Assembly (NCBI GenBank): GCA_913061095.1
Contig: CAJXVM010000003.1
Location: 224,472-288,471, forward strand
Direction of reading: 5' to 3'
Source of the DNA: an uncultured Ignavibacteria bacterium
GTDB taxonomy: Bacteria; Bacteroidota; Ignavibacteria; SZUA-365
DNA: 64,000 bases
Shown: piece after piece, positions 16,368 through 25,829 of the stretch
How the letters are laid out: the number at the start of each line of letters is the position of its first letter
How positions within the stretch are numbered: position 1 is the first letter of the stretch
The notes under the pieces: model-generated
Told to the model about the DNA's origin: nothing
The model's input: only the letters and a program-made list of their open reading frames with translations
Database searches by the model: none
Translations under genes and position numbers: made by a program

Positions 16368-18655
16368 TCCACTATTACCTTCGCGTTTGCAACGCCGCTT
16401 CCCGTCACCAAGCGCAGGACATACACCCCGCGTTCGAGTCCGGCGGTGGACCACTGCACGGTTCGCCGAGTGGCAGTGACCTCGGCATCCAACACCACCG
16501 CCCTCCCGCGGCCGAGGAGGTCGTAGAGTTCTACGCGCACGGGGCCCGGCTGGGTGAGTTCGACCTCGGTGCTCATCATCCCGCCCTGCGACACCGGCTG
16601 TGGCCAGGTCGAGAGGATGCGCGGGGATTGCGGCAAGGACGGTGTGACGTTCGTCCAGTTGATGCCGCCGTTGGTGGTTTTCATGATCGTCATTGATGTT
16701 GTCACCCAGCTGTTCAGTGCATCCAAGGAATAGATATTCCATAGTGCAGGACCGAATATTTCCTGTTCAATATGATAGCTGTTCCATCCATTCTCTGTCG
16801 AAACCAGCCTGTTGCCACTGATACCGATACTTCTGCCGTCATTTTGCATAAAGGAAAACTCGATGTTCGATTGGACGACATCAAGCGTATCCCATGTGAA
16901 TCCGGCATCAGAACTCCTCTGAATGAAGTACGATCCAAGGTCGATATCATAGCAGAATATGTATATGTTCAGGCTGTCACTGATCACCATGAATCTCCAT
17001 CCCCATCTCGCAGGTTCCTCCGGGATCACCTCCCAGGTCATTCCATTGTCGGACGATCGGGCAAACTGTCCCCGCCGCATCATAAAACATGTTGGAGGGA
17101 AGGAGATGTCGAGGTGTTCTGGAATGAATAGGTCGCTTCCATTTCTTACGGACCTCCAATTTTTGCCGCCATCTGATGTCGCAAACAGTCCATTATTGGC
17201 CGCGAACCAGAACTCTTCTGCCCCTCGCGATATTTTTCCTTTTGGCAGACGTACAAAACGGCAGGAAGAACTCGAATAGACGGATTTCCAGCTGGCACCG
17301 GCATCCGTCGTTCGCAGTACAACAGTACTGTCAGTATCAGTGGGTTCTCGCAATGCATACCAGACATACGCTGTTGCGAAATGGACATCTTTCCAGTCCC
17401 GGCCTTCACCGTCGATTTCAAGGCATACCTTCCAATTACTTCCACCATCGGTCGTTCCAAGATACGAGAAATAGAGGGAAGGGCGATCCGTCGGGCGCAC
17501 TCTCGCGAATACCGTATCCATCGAAAGCACTTGCAACGTTTGAGGGTAATACCAGACCTGCGATTTCTCCACATCCCAGCTGATACCACCGTCGGATGTT
17601 CGCGATGCGCCGCCACGATCGTCGGCAAGCAACAATTCATCAGGAGTCCGACTGCATAAATGATCCAGAGATCCCCACTGGATGTAGTTCTTCCCACGTA
17701 TTGGAATCCAACTCCTCCCCAGGTCGTCTGTACGATAAATACTACCATCATCTGTTGAAAGATACCCTCTTCCGTTCCGGTGCATCACCATGTCCTGAAT
17801 CGTTGGGATACCGATGTTCTCCGATTGTACTGTCCATGATACTCCTCCGTTTGTTGAAAGGAGTGTCGCATTTTTACTGTCCCTAAGCAGGACACTATCA
17901 CGGGACAGCCAGCAAACAGGAGGGATCCACTGCGCGTCAACAGTCAGCAGCGGTGCCTTTACATCATCCAGACGCGACCATGTTGCAGCACCATCATGCG
18001 TGACATAGACAGATAACTGATTCAGAAGATAATCACTCTCACAATATCCTATAAGGATTCCGTAGTCCTTATCGTAGAAACGAAGATAGAGTGGCCGAGT
18101 GGTGTCTGGTAATGACAGTCGCTCCCAGGAAACCCCTTCGTCTGTACTGCGGACGAGAACAGAATCATTCCATATCTGCAGTACGAAAAATGCATCGTCG
18201 GTAACATCGCAATGCAAACGACGGTAGAATCCCCGGGTCTCCACGAACCAGGGCATCTCGAGCAACCTCGGTTGGATCTGATCATCCGTAAACAAGAGCA
18301 AGGAAGTGTGCGTCGAATCTTCCCAGTCCAGCGGAGCCCACATCGTGGGTTCGAGCAGTGCCAATGCATGGTCGCCCGATGCAGCAGCATAGATAATATT
18401 GAAACGTGAGACAGAAGGCGTTAGTGATGACCAGGTTTTACCGAGATTCGTGCTTACTTCGATGATATTTTGTAGGCCGACACGGTATGTCCTTTCACCG
18501 AGTTTAAAAATACCTGTGTATGGTATTGGCTCATGTTCCGGATAGGAAATCATGTATGGCTGTGCCAGTGATGAATTGCACATTCCAAAACAGAAACAGG
18601 CGATGACAATTCGAACACAGAGAACTGCACATTTGTATCTGGGAATAATGTTCAT
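16364..18655 (-). CDS. secreted BNR/Ycf48-like beta-propeller protein with T9SS-type C-terminal domain
   Basis: Repeated DGGxSW/TNGGxxW motifs; C-term ELYDLLGRGRAVVLDAEV...GVYVLRLVTGSGVANAKVIVE. Confidence 0.82.
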   Translation of the reverse strand: MNIIPRYKCAVLCVRIVIACFCFGMCNSSLAQPYMISYPEHEPIPYTGIFKLGERTYRVGLQNIIEVSTNLGKTWSSLTPSVSRFNIIYAAASGDHALALLEPTMWAPLDWEDSTHTSLLLFTDDQIQPRLLEMPWFVETRGFYRRLHCDVTDDAFFVLQIWNDSVLVRSTDEGVSWERLSLPDTTRPLYLRFYDKDYGILIGYCESDYLLNQLSVYVTHDGAATWSRLDDVKAPLLTVDAQWIPPVCWLSRDSVLLRDSKNATLLSTNGGVSWTVQSENIGIPTIQDMVMHRNGRGYLSTDDGSIYRTDDLGRSWIPIRGKNYIQWGSLDHLCSRTPDELLLADDRGGASRTSDGGISWDVEKSQVWYYPQTLQVLSMDTVFARVRPTDRPSLYFSYLGTTDGGSNWKVCLEIDGEGRDWKDVHFATAYVWYALREPTDTDSTVVLRTTDAGASWKSVYSSSSCRFVRLPKGKISRGAEEFWFAANNGLFATSDGGKNWRSVRNGSDLFIPEHLDISFPPTCFMMRRGQFARSSDNGMTWEVIPEEPARWGWRFMVISDSLNIYIFCYDIDLGSYFIQRSSDAGFTWDTLDVVQSNIEFSFMQNDGRSIGISGNRLVSTENGWNSYHIEQEIFGPALWNIYSLDALNSWVTTSMTIMKTTNGGINWTNVTPSLPQSPRILSTWPQPVSQGGMMSTEVELTQPGPVRVELYDLLGRGRAVVLDAEVTATRRTVQWSTAGLERGVYVLRLVTGSGVANAKVIVE

Positions 18656-18715
18656 CGTATAACTTACTTGTGTACGACGTGATATATTTCCATTCCCTCC
18701 CCCCAAACACACAGA

Positions 18716-19183
18716 TTATGGCGAACAGCTGCTACACTCGATAGTACCATTTTCATCGAGACATACATCTACGTAGAAGGTATAGTCCCCATCAGTACCA
18801 ACACAGAAACAGAAGTTATGGGATTTTCCGATAACAGCACCGGTACGGCAATGCCATACCATCTGTTTGAAAAATCCCCCAGGGCCAAACATGTTGACAG
18901 AACATGTTCCGTCGAAACATGTACTAGAAGTGTCTTGCGGAAAAGATGGGAAAATCTCGACGCATGTACCAGCGGCTAAGGAGCGCACCTCTGTTGGACT
19001 TCCTGCCATGGAAATTGGCGTGTTACAGAGGTCGTCTGTTCGAAGGTATTTATCAGGATTGCTTGCATCCTTCCGATCATATCCCGCAATGGTCCTTCTG
19101 GACTCATCCATCGGTTGTGCGGATATACTACCTATCAGCATAGATGTGAGAAGAATGCTCAGCGCGAGTAAAGATATCTTCAT
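18716..19183 (-). CDS. secreted Cys-rich hypothetical protein
   Basis: Signal MKISLLALSILLTSMLIGSISAQ; CFCVGTDGDYTFYVDVCLDENGTIECSSCSP. Confidence 0.55.
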   Translation of the reverse strand: MKISLLALSILLTSMLIGSISAQPMDESRRTIAGYDRKDASNPDKYLRTDDLCNTPISMAGSPTEVRSLAAGTCVEIFPSFPQDTSSTCFDGTCSVNMFGPGGFFKQMVWHCRTGAVIGKSHNFCFCVGTDGDYTFYVDVCLDENGTIECSSCSP

Positions 19184-20012
19184 TGTGGTACCTCTATTGC
19201 GAAGTTCGTGAATGGAATTTTCTGAATCAACAGGTATTCTCGGTATGCACAGAGACAGTCAGCATGTCAACAAACTCTGTCACGGCGGTGTCATCGCCGA
19301 CAATGCATCCCTGCAGCATGCCCTACGATGATACCCGCATGACCAAGTTCAATTGTATGATGTTGTCCGGTCTGCTTGGTCTCTGAATCGTCGATTCACA
19401 TTCCGATCAGCCTTGTTGCCGGTTCGACAACAGGACGCATGTTGAGGAAGGATATTCACCCATCGCTCTCCATAGGCACCTCCACCACACATTCGACAAC
19501 TGTATTCAGCGGACTCTCGGAGTCTGCCTCATCATCACAGCACAGAGCCTGAAAACAAGTGCGAAGTTCAGCTCTGGTATTGCAAAAATCGGGCCATTAT
19601 GAGTATAAGGGGGGGGACTCCTTAAATGTAAAGTTAATTCGTGGCTACAGCAACATTGGTCAAGTAGTGCTTCAACCAAGAAGCTCCACTTGATCGTGAA
19701 TTTCCTTCACGTAACGTGCGGAATACTCACACCCCTTGGGTCACGCGCACGAGTATGCGCAACCGTTGCAGAACCAGCTCAAATCTGACTCCTCAATGGT
19801 CTGGCGTTGACGACACATTTTCGCTTTGACACCCACGGACAGAAAAAGAACGCGCCACCCTTCAGAGTGCACACGTTAATCGGTGTTGTTCAGATTCTCC
19901 GGAACAAATCTCCCAGAATTTGTTCAAAAATCATCCCCCGATCGCACCCAAAACTGTTCAGAATAGCCGTAAATCCATACAGGCAGACGGATGAGTTTAA
20001 CTGTTCGTTCCA

Positions 20013-20053
20013 CTTAGAAGGCAGATGCTCTATCCACCTGAGCTACGGGAGCG
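20013..20053 (-). repeat. tRNA-Arg 5'-half fragment, 41-bp exact repeat of 13470..13510
   Basis: cttagaaggcagatgctctatccacctgagctacgggagcg identical at both loci. Confidence 0.9.
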
Positions 20054-20146
20054 GGTTGCACGCTGTACGGTGCTGTTATAAAAAATAGCACTATCGCGAG
20101 TCAGCTACAAGGAAGACCGGTATCCGGCGTCAGCTCATTCCACCGC

Positions 20147-21073
20147 CTAAAAACCGGGCTGCGATACAATGACGCGGCAGCGGCAGCCGCGCGGGGATGT
20201 GCAGCGCGCGTGTGGCAGCTCCGGGAGGGAGTCAAGTGTGTACTGTGTGCCGCGCAGTGCGTGGCAGGCGGGACAGCTGCCACCGTCATCCAGGGTCTGG
20301 ATCTCGAAACTGTCGGCGGTCGCGTGGCGCAGATGTTCCCGCTCGGCCAGAAAACGCGCGTGCGCGATCAGCATATCGCAGATCACGGCGGCACTGAGGG
20401 TGCCCGTGATTTCGATATCCCCGGGGATCCACGGGGTGGCGTCTTCCCGCCCCCAGAGAAAGGCCATGCCGGCCGCGGGACGAAGCTGGCGCAAGTCGGC
20501 AGCCCTGGATGTCTTGAGCAGTGCGGGCGTTTCTTCGAACAGGTTCTGCAGAATGGCGACGTTCTCGGATTGATCGTCATCGTGAAAGGCGACGCCCACG
20601 CCGCGGGAGAACACGCTGTCGCGCTGGAACTCGGCAACGGTGAGCGCCGCGCGCATCGGATCCTCCTGCAGAAGCGCGGCATGGCTCCTGCGCTCCGCCT
20701 CCTCCCTGCGCGCCTTCTCGGCGCGGACGTACCGGAGCACGTGCTTCTTCCCCTCCGCTGAAAGCACCAGCACGTTGATGTCCTCCGCCAGCAGGCGGGC
20801 GCCGTCGGGATCCCGCGCGAGCAGACGACGGATCAGGTCGTCACGGGAGCCGGACGTTTCAATCCCGCGCTCCCCGAGCAGGAAACGGAGATCGTTCGCG
20901 GAATAGCGATGCGCCAGGCGCAGCGCGAGCGGTGCCAGCTCGAGCGCACCGCCGCGCCGCAGCTGTTCGATCACGGTTTCCACCTTCTCGCCAAGCACGT
21001 CGCTCCAGTGCTCTCTGCCCACGAACACCCAGGGATCGGCACCCCCGATAAAGCGCGCGAGCAGTTCAAGCAT
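20147..21073 (-). CDS. SAP-like domain protein with C-terminal Cys cluster
   Basis: YSANDLRFLLGERGIETSGSRDDLIRRLL SAP-like; C-term CPACHALRGTQYTLDSLPELPHARCTSPRGCRCRV; start MLELLARF. Confidence 0.65.
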   Translation of the reverse strand: MLELLARFIGGADPWVFVGREHWSDVLGEKVETVIEQLRRGGALELAPLALRLAHRYSANDLRFLLGERGIETSGSRDDLIRRLLARDPDGARLLAEDINVLVLSAEGKKHVLRYVRAEKARREEAERRSHAALLQEDPMRAALTVAEFQRDSVFSRGVGVAFHDDDQSENVAILQNLFEETPALLKTSRAADLRQLRPAAGMAFLWGREDATPWIPGDIEITGTLSAAVICDMLIAHARFLAEREHLRHATADSFEIQTLDDGGSCPACHALRGTQYTLDSLPELPHARCTSPRGCRCRVIVSQPGF

Positions 21074-21077
21074 GCCC

Positions 21078-23435
21078 TTAGTCACGGTAAAAATACACGG
21101 CAAGCTCGGTCTTCTGGCTCGCCCAGTCGACGGATCCGAGTTCCTGCACGACGGGATTCCCCTCACTGTCGACAGAACTCTGACGCCAGCTGAGATTTGC
21201 GACCTTCGGCTCCGCGGCCGCACCGGTCAGCTCACCGCCTGCAGGTCCGGTCGAACCGAATACCGTCAATGGGAAATCGGTGATCACGATGGACTGGGTG
21301 AAATTGTAGTCTCCTCCGTAGCCAGAGCCCGTTGAGATCGCGGTCAACGTCGTGATCCTGCGCGTTGCGGGATCCACCGTTCCCGAAATGCGCGTGTTGA
21401 TATCCAGTCCGGACATTTTATACGAGAAATCCACCGAAAATTGATTTCCCTCCCACGTAAGCGGCGGAGCGCTGCTGACCAGATTCGCCCATACAATGGA
21501 TGGGATATCAATGCCCTCCTTTGTCTTGATGGAACTCGGCGGATCGCTGTCCATCCCCTTCAGCGAAACCATCATGGTCCGGAATTCCGTGGCCTGCACG
21601 GTGGAAGTGGCGCTGCCGGCCGCTTCGCCGCCGCCCGGGGGATACATTGTCACCGTCACCGTGAAGGAGCCCTGCTCCTCGAATACATGCGTGACGGTGC
21701 TGTCGCCGGTGATGGATGCGGTCTGACCGTCACCGAAGTCCCAGTCGAAGCGCGCGCCATCAGGCGCCGTTCCGTTGTGCCGCGCCACCAGGCGCAGTTC
21801 CTGGTTCACCGCGACGACGGTATCCGCCGGTTCGATCCACATGGACTGCAGCCGGATCTTGAACCAGTGAAATCCCGCCCATGATGCATATTTTTCTCCG
21901 GGCGGAGTCGCATTCACCTGGATGCCGACGAGATTGTCGGCGGCCGGACGCTCGAGGCTGATCGTCCCGGCCGGACGCTTCTTTTCGATTTCCCCGATGT
22001 CAGGCAAATCCACCCATGAGGTCAGAGTGAACGGGATGCTCTTGTCCGACGGCACGATTTCAACGGTAAAATCCGCATACGGAAGGTACGTCGTCTTCCC
22101 ATCCGCCGCGTCGAGCAGCTGCACGCGAGGAAGGCTTTCGTTATCCACTGGAACCGCCCAGAGCTCGTAGGATGGATACTGTCCCTGTCCGATGGTCTTC
22201 GCACCGATCTTCTGCCAGATGCGGTCGATCTCCTTCGCGTCACAGATGCTGGACAGCGGAATAAACACAATCTCATCATAGGCAAACGTGCTTCCCTCCT
22301 GCAGGGCGCGCGCGTTGGCAGCGGAGGTGTAGGACCGGAAGGATTTCGAAGCGAAGTCGAAGGTGATCGTTCCTTCCGTCCCGGGATAGTTGGGATCGTA
22401 CACCTTGAGTTTTCCCCCGGCGGCATCAATCTCATAAGCGTATGCGATAATCGCATGCGCCTCGGCGTTCGGGTTGTTCTTTACGGCGAGATAGAGAAGC
22501 TGCGGCTGACTGGTGACGAGCATCGCGTAGCAGAGACTCCAGAAATGATCCTCCTCCGATTTGTTCAGGAAGCCATCAAACGGCGTACCGCCCCCGGACG
22601 TCCAGAAAGAATTATCCGTCACGAATGCCTTCTGCAGTTCCGCGCAGAATTTGATCCCGGACGCGTCATCCTCCCAGACCTTCGGCGTCCGGAACCAGAA
22701 ACGGTCGTTGTCGAAATGCTGTGCGAGTGATACCGATGCACTGAAATCCCGGAAAAAATGCGCCGCGCCGATACTCATGCCCGCGCACATGCCGCCGGGT
22801 TCCGCGTAGGCACCGTCATTGACAAAGGACCAGCCGTTGACGGCGGGCTCGAACAGACTGTGAAAGCCGCCACCCTGCCGGAGGAGCTCAATCTGTGTCG
22901 CCGACACGACGATTTCGGAAAAATGCCGCACGGCCACATCCAGCCATTCGGCGGAGCGGTCCACCGGGGCAATCGCTTCGAGTGTCCCGGCTTCGCGGTC
23001 ATAGTAGAACGCGACGGGGAAACGGGCTCCGAGATTCGGCAGCGGAATGCGCAGACGCATGGGACGGACAGAGAAATCTCCGCCGTTCTCGATGCGGATC
23101 AGCGGCGTGACGGGGTCGAAATTCGATCCGAAGTCGTGCTCCGTGATGTCGGCGGAGGAAATTTTCACCGTCTTCGATCCGCTGTACGCCCCCGCGGGCA
23201 CTTCCAGCTCGAGTCCGGCAAGTGCCGCTCCGGAGGCCGGCACGGTGATCGTCCCCCCGGCTCCGACAGCTTCCTCAAGTATCTGCGTCATTTCACCGGT
23301 ACTGATTTTTCCGGAATCGCCATCCGGTGATGCTGGGTCATCTCCCGAGCAGGCGGAGAAGAACAGAAAAACCGTGGCGATGGAAACGATGACATAGAGT
23401 GGATGGAGGGAGAGAAAACCGCGCGAACGAATCAT
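21078..23435 (-). CDS. lipoprotein with PKD domain
   Basis: Lipobox region FLFFSACSGDD; DGARFDWDFGDGQTASITGDSTVTHVFEEQGSFTVTVT; start MIRSRGFLSLHPLYV. Confidence 0.75.
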   Translation of the reverse strand: MIRSRGFLSLHPLYVIVSIATVFLFFSACSGDDPASPDGDSGKISTGEMTQILEEAVGAGGTITVPASGAALAGLELEVPAGAYSGSKTVKISSADITEHDFGSNFDPVTPLIRIENGGDFSVRPMRLRIPLPNLGARFPVAFYYDREAGTLEAIAPVDRSAEWLDVAVRHFSEIVVSATQIELLRQGGGFHSLFEPAVNGWSFVNDGAYAEPGGMCAGMSIGAAHFFRDFSASVSLAQHFDNDRFWFRTPKVWEDDASGIKFCAELQKAFVTDNSFWTSGGGTPFDGFLNKSEEDHFWSLCYAMLVTSQPQLLYLAVKNNPNAEAHAIIAYAYEIDAAGGKLKVYDPNYPGTEGTITFDFASKSFRSYTSAANARALQEGSTFAYDEIVFIPLSSICDAKEIDRIWQKIGAKTIGQGQYPSYELWAVPVDNESLPRVQLLDAADGKTTYLPYADFTVEIVPSDKSIPFTLTSWVDLPDIGEIEKKRPAGTISLERPAADNLVGIQVNATPPGEKYASWAGFHWFKIRLQSMWIEPADTVVAVNQELRLVARHNGTAPDGARFDWDFGDGQTASITGDSTVTHVFEEQGSFTVTVTMYPPGGGEAAGSATSTVQATEFRTMMVSLKGMDSDPPSSIKTKEGIDIPSIVWANLVSSAPPLTWEGNQFSVDFSYKMSGLDINTRISGTVDPATRRITTLTAISTGSGYGGDYNFTQSIVITDFPLTVFGSTGPAGGELTGAAAEPKVANLSWRQSSVDSEGNPVVQELGSVDWASQKTELAVYFYRD

Positions 23436-23590
23436 GAGAACACCCTGTACGTAATGAGGAAAGAGGATATAGACGTATGAAATACCCGACCGAATAATAC
23501 ACATTTTCGGTGATATTCAGAATACCGGGTGATCAGCGAATGACAGCGGTTCCCGCGGCGCGGGAGAAGACTTCCCCCCCCACGGCGGCA

Positions 23591-24559
23591 TCAGGTGATG
23601 AACTGCTCGTACTTCCGCAGCAGGCGGCTGATAAACGGGATTCTGAGAATGACCGAGTGGAAGAGGATGATGCCGGCGACGGCACAGGCGATACCGAGGA
23701 GGACGTCGATGAGATAGTGGTGACCGGAGTACACGGCGGCGAACCAGATGCCCAGCATGTACACGACATAGAAAGCCTTCATGTACCAGGTGCGGGTAAC
23801 CTTCAGGGCGTAAAACAGGACGACCGTTGGATAGGCGGCGTGAAGGGACGGCAGGGCGGCGAATACATTTGAGTTGCGGGTGTAGATCCACTGAAAAACT
23901 TCCAGGCCGAAGATCCGGTCGAAGCGCACGAGTCCCGCCGCACTGGCTTTCATTCCCTGCTGGAAAACAAAACCGTACTGCTCGACGTACCAGGGCGGTG
24001 CCGCGGGGTGCATGTAATAGATGATGAAGCCGAGGATGTTCGCGAGCAGGAATACCAGGCCGTAATACAGGTAGATGCGCCGGTTGCGGAAATACAGATA
24101 CACCGCGAATATAAGTGGCACGGACATCCAGTTGAGATAGAACAGCCCGGCGGTGATGTCGAGCGCCACATTGTTGTTCTGGTCGAAGAACTCATTCGGT
24201 GTGAGCAGTTCACCGCCCGTCCCGATGCCGAACAACTGTTTTTCGGTTCTGTACAGGCCCTCGATGTCGACCTCGTTGACGAGGTAATTCGGCCAGGCCT
24301 TCATCACGTCGTAGAGAATGCCGAAGACGAGAAAGATGGCGAGCGCCCCCATGAGACGGCGCGACCAGGGGTGGGCGACGAAGCCGATATTATAGATGGA
24401 AACCAGCAGAACATGCTCGATGCGCAGTCCGATGGCGACATGGATAAAGAACAGGTAGGCGATCGAGACAAGGGCGGTCACGACTGCTGCCCCGGTGGGG
24501 AAACGCTCCCCCTCAACCGTTCCGGTCTCCATCATGCTGTATTTCAGATTGCGGCACAT
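23591..24559 (-). CDS. PAP2-superfamily protein, AUR1/inositolphosphotransferase-like
   Basis: AALPSLHAAYPTVVLFYAL and SGHHYLIDVLLG phosphatase motifs; multiple TMs; YYMHPAAPPWY. Confidence 0.8.
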   Translation of the reverse strand: MCRNLKYSMMETGTVEGERFPTGAAVVTALVSIAYLFFIHVAIGLRIEHVLLVSIYNIGFVAHPWSRRLMGALAIFLVFGILYDVMKAWPNYLVNEVDIEGLYRTEKQLFGIGTGGELLTPNEFFDQNNNVALDITAGLFYLNWMSVPLIFAVYLYFRNRRIYLYYGLVFLLANILGFIIYYMHPAAPPWYVEQYGFVFQQGMKASAAGLVRFDRIFGLEVFQWIYTRNSNVFAALPSLHAAYPTVVLFYALKVTRTWYMKAFYVVYMLGIWFAAVYSGHHYLIDVLLGIACAVAGIILFHSVILRIPFISRLLRKYEQFIT

Positions 24560-24584
24560 ACAAACGCTTTCATGGTACGCCGCC

Positions 24585-25280
24585 TCACGATACGATCTGC
24601 TTCCTGCAGCTGAGCAGCCGGCGGATCGCGGTGATGTTGGAGAGGACGGCCACGACGGTTATGGGAACGGTAAATATCGCAATGGTTTCCGCGACATGGA
24701 AGGGCACGAAACCGAGGCGCAGTTCCGCCGCGGCGCCGATGATGCCGGACGTAATGCTGCAAAGCAGTCCGGACAGACCGATGATGAGAATGCGCGTCGG
24801 ACGCTGCATCAGACCGGAGTTGCACTGCAGGCCGGCACCTTCGGCCCTGGCCCGCGTGTAGCTGGTCATGATGGAGCCGATCATGGCGATGAATGCGAAC
24901 AGCGAACTCAGCAGATAACTGTGTGAAACGAGATAATAGCAGATGCCGAGAAACATGATCAGTTCACTGTACCGGTCCATTACGGAATCGTAGATGCCGC
25001 CGTATACACTGGACGTGTTGCCAACGCGCGCGACCTGTCCGTCAAGCATGTCGAACAGCCCGGCGAAGAGGATCAGTGCACTGCCCCAGCCGATATAGGA
25101 AAAATCACCCCGGGCACCGATTTCCGCACCGACGATGAATACCGCCGCCGCGATGATGTTGATGATCAGCCCGATCGTGGTAATGACATTGGGGGCGATG
25201 TTCAGCCGCACGAGCAGACGCACCAGCGGCATGAGGATGCCGTAGACGCCCTGAACAAATCTCTCTAATGCTGTTGCCAT
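24585..25280 (-). CDS. CDP-alcohol phosphatidyltransferase
   Basis: Motif region GLFDMLDGQVARVGNTSSVYGGIYDSVMDRYSE. Confidence 0.88.
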   Translation of the reverse strand: MATALERFVQGVYGILMPLVRLLVRLNIAPNVITTIGLIINIIAAAVFIVGAEIGARGDFSYIGWGSALILFAGLFDMLDGQVARVGNTSSVYGGIYDSVMDRYSELIMFLGICYYLVSHSYLLSSLFAFIAMIGSIMTSYTRARAEGAGLQCNSGLMQRPTRILIIGLSGLLCSITSGIIGAAAELRLGFVPFHVAETIAIFTVPITVVAVLSNITAIRRLLSCRKQIVS

Positions 25281-25338
25281 GTGTTGTGTTTCACTGTGAA
25301 TCTGGGCCGGGTGCCTCGTTGGCGGGATCGTGCGACGA

Positions 25339-25740
25339 TTACGGCTCAACGACCTGCTCACCGGTTCGCGGCCGAAATACTATTTTCTTCTGCGCGAAAT
25401 AACTCAGCAGCGCACCCACCGCAACGGACGCGATGACTTTCGATATGCGGTAATCGATATGCAGGTGCTCGGTCAGGAGATACAATCCGAGTGTGTTCAT
25501 CAGCAGATTTGTCATCCAGACGGCTGCGTAGAGCATTGCCAGCCGGTAATCCCGCTTCCCTTTCCGTTCAAATACCCAGTTCTTGTTGATGAGATAGTTG
25601 ACCGTCCCTCCCGAAATGAGACCGATCGCTGAGGACACGATATAGAGCACAGACAGCACTTCCGTCAGGAAAATCGTGATCACGTAATCCAGCACGGTGG
25701 AGATGACGGAAGAAACCGTGAATTTGAAATATGCTCGCAT
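25339..25740 (-). CDS. GtrA family membrane protein
   Basis: FKFTVSSVISTVLDYVITIFL ... ISGGTVNYLINKNWVF. Confidence 0.85.
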   Translation of the reverse strand: MRAYFKFTVSSVISTVLDYVITIFLTEVLSVLYIVSSAIGLISGGTVNYLINKNWVFERKGKRDYRLAMLYAAVWMTNLLMNTLGLYLLTEHLHIDYRISKVIASVAVGALLSYFAQKKIVFRPRTGEQVVEP

Positions 25741-25829
25741 GCCAGTACACTTCCTCGGCAGGTGATACCGCGTACGGGAGCGCTGCTGCCGGCGGTTCGA
25801 ACCCGGCCGGGCGGTTCAGCGGTCCCGGC

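Noticed and set aside
16367-16742. N-terminal extension of the VWA ORF (MEYLFLGCTEQLG...)
   Set aside because: Overlaps the supported upstream propeller gene; the signal peptide and GTGA junction place the start at 16367
20013-20053. Second tRNA-Arg gene
   Set aside because: Only the 5' half through the anticodon loop is present; no T-arm or 3' acceptor strand
19807-20088. 93-aa ORF spanning the tRNA fragment
   Set aside because: Reads through the tRNA-derived repeat (LEGRCSIHLSYGS), the same artefact as at 13.5 kb
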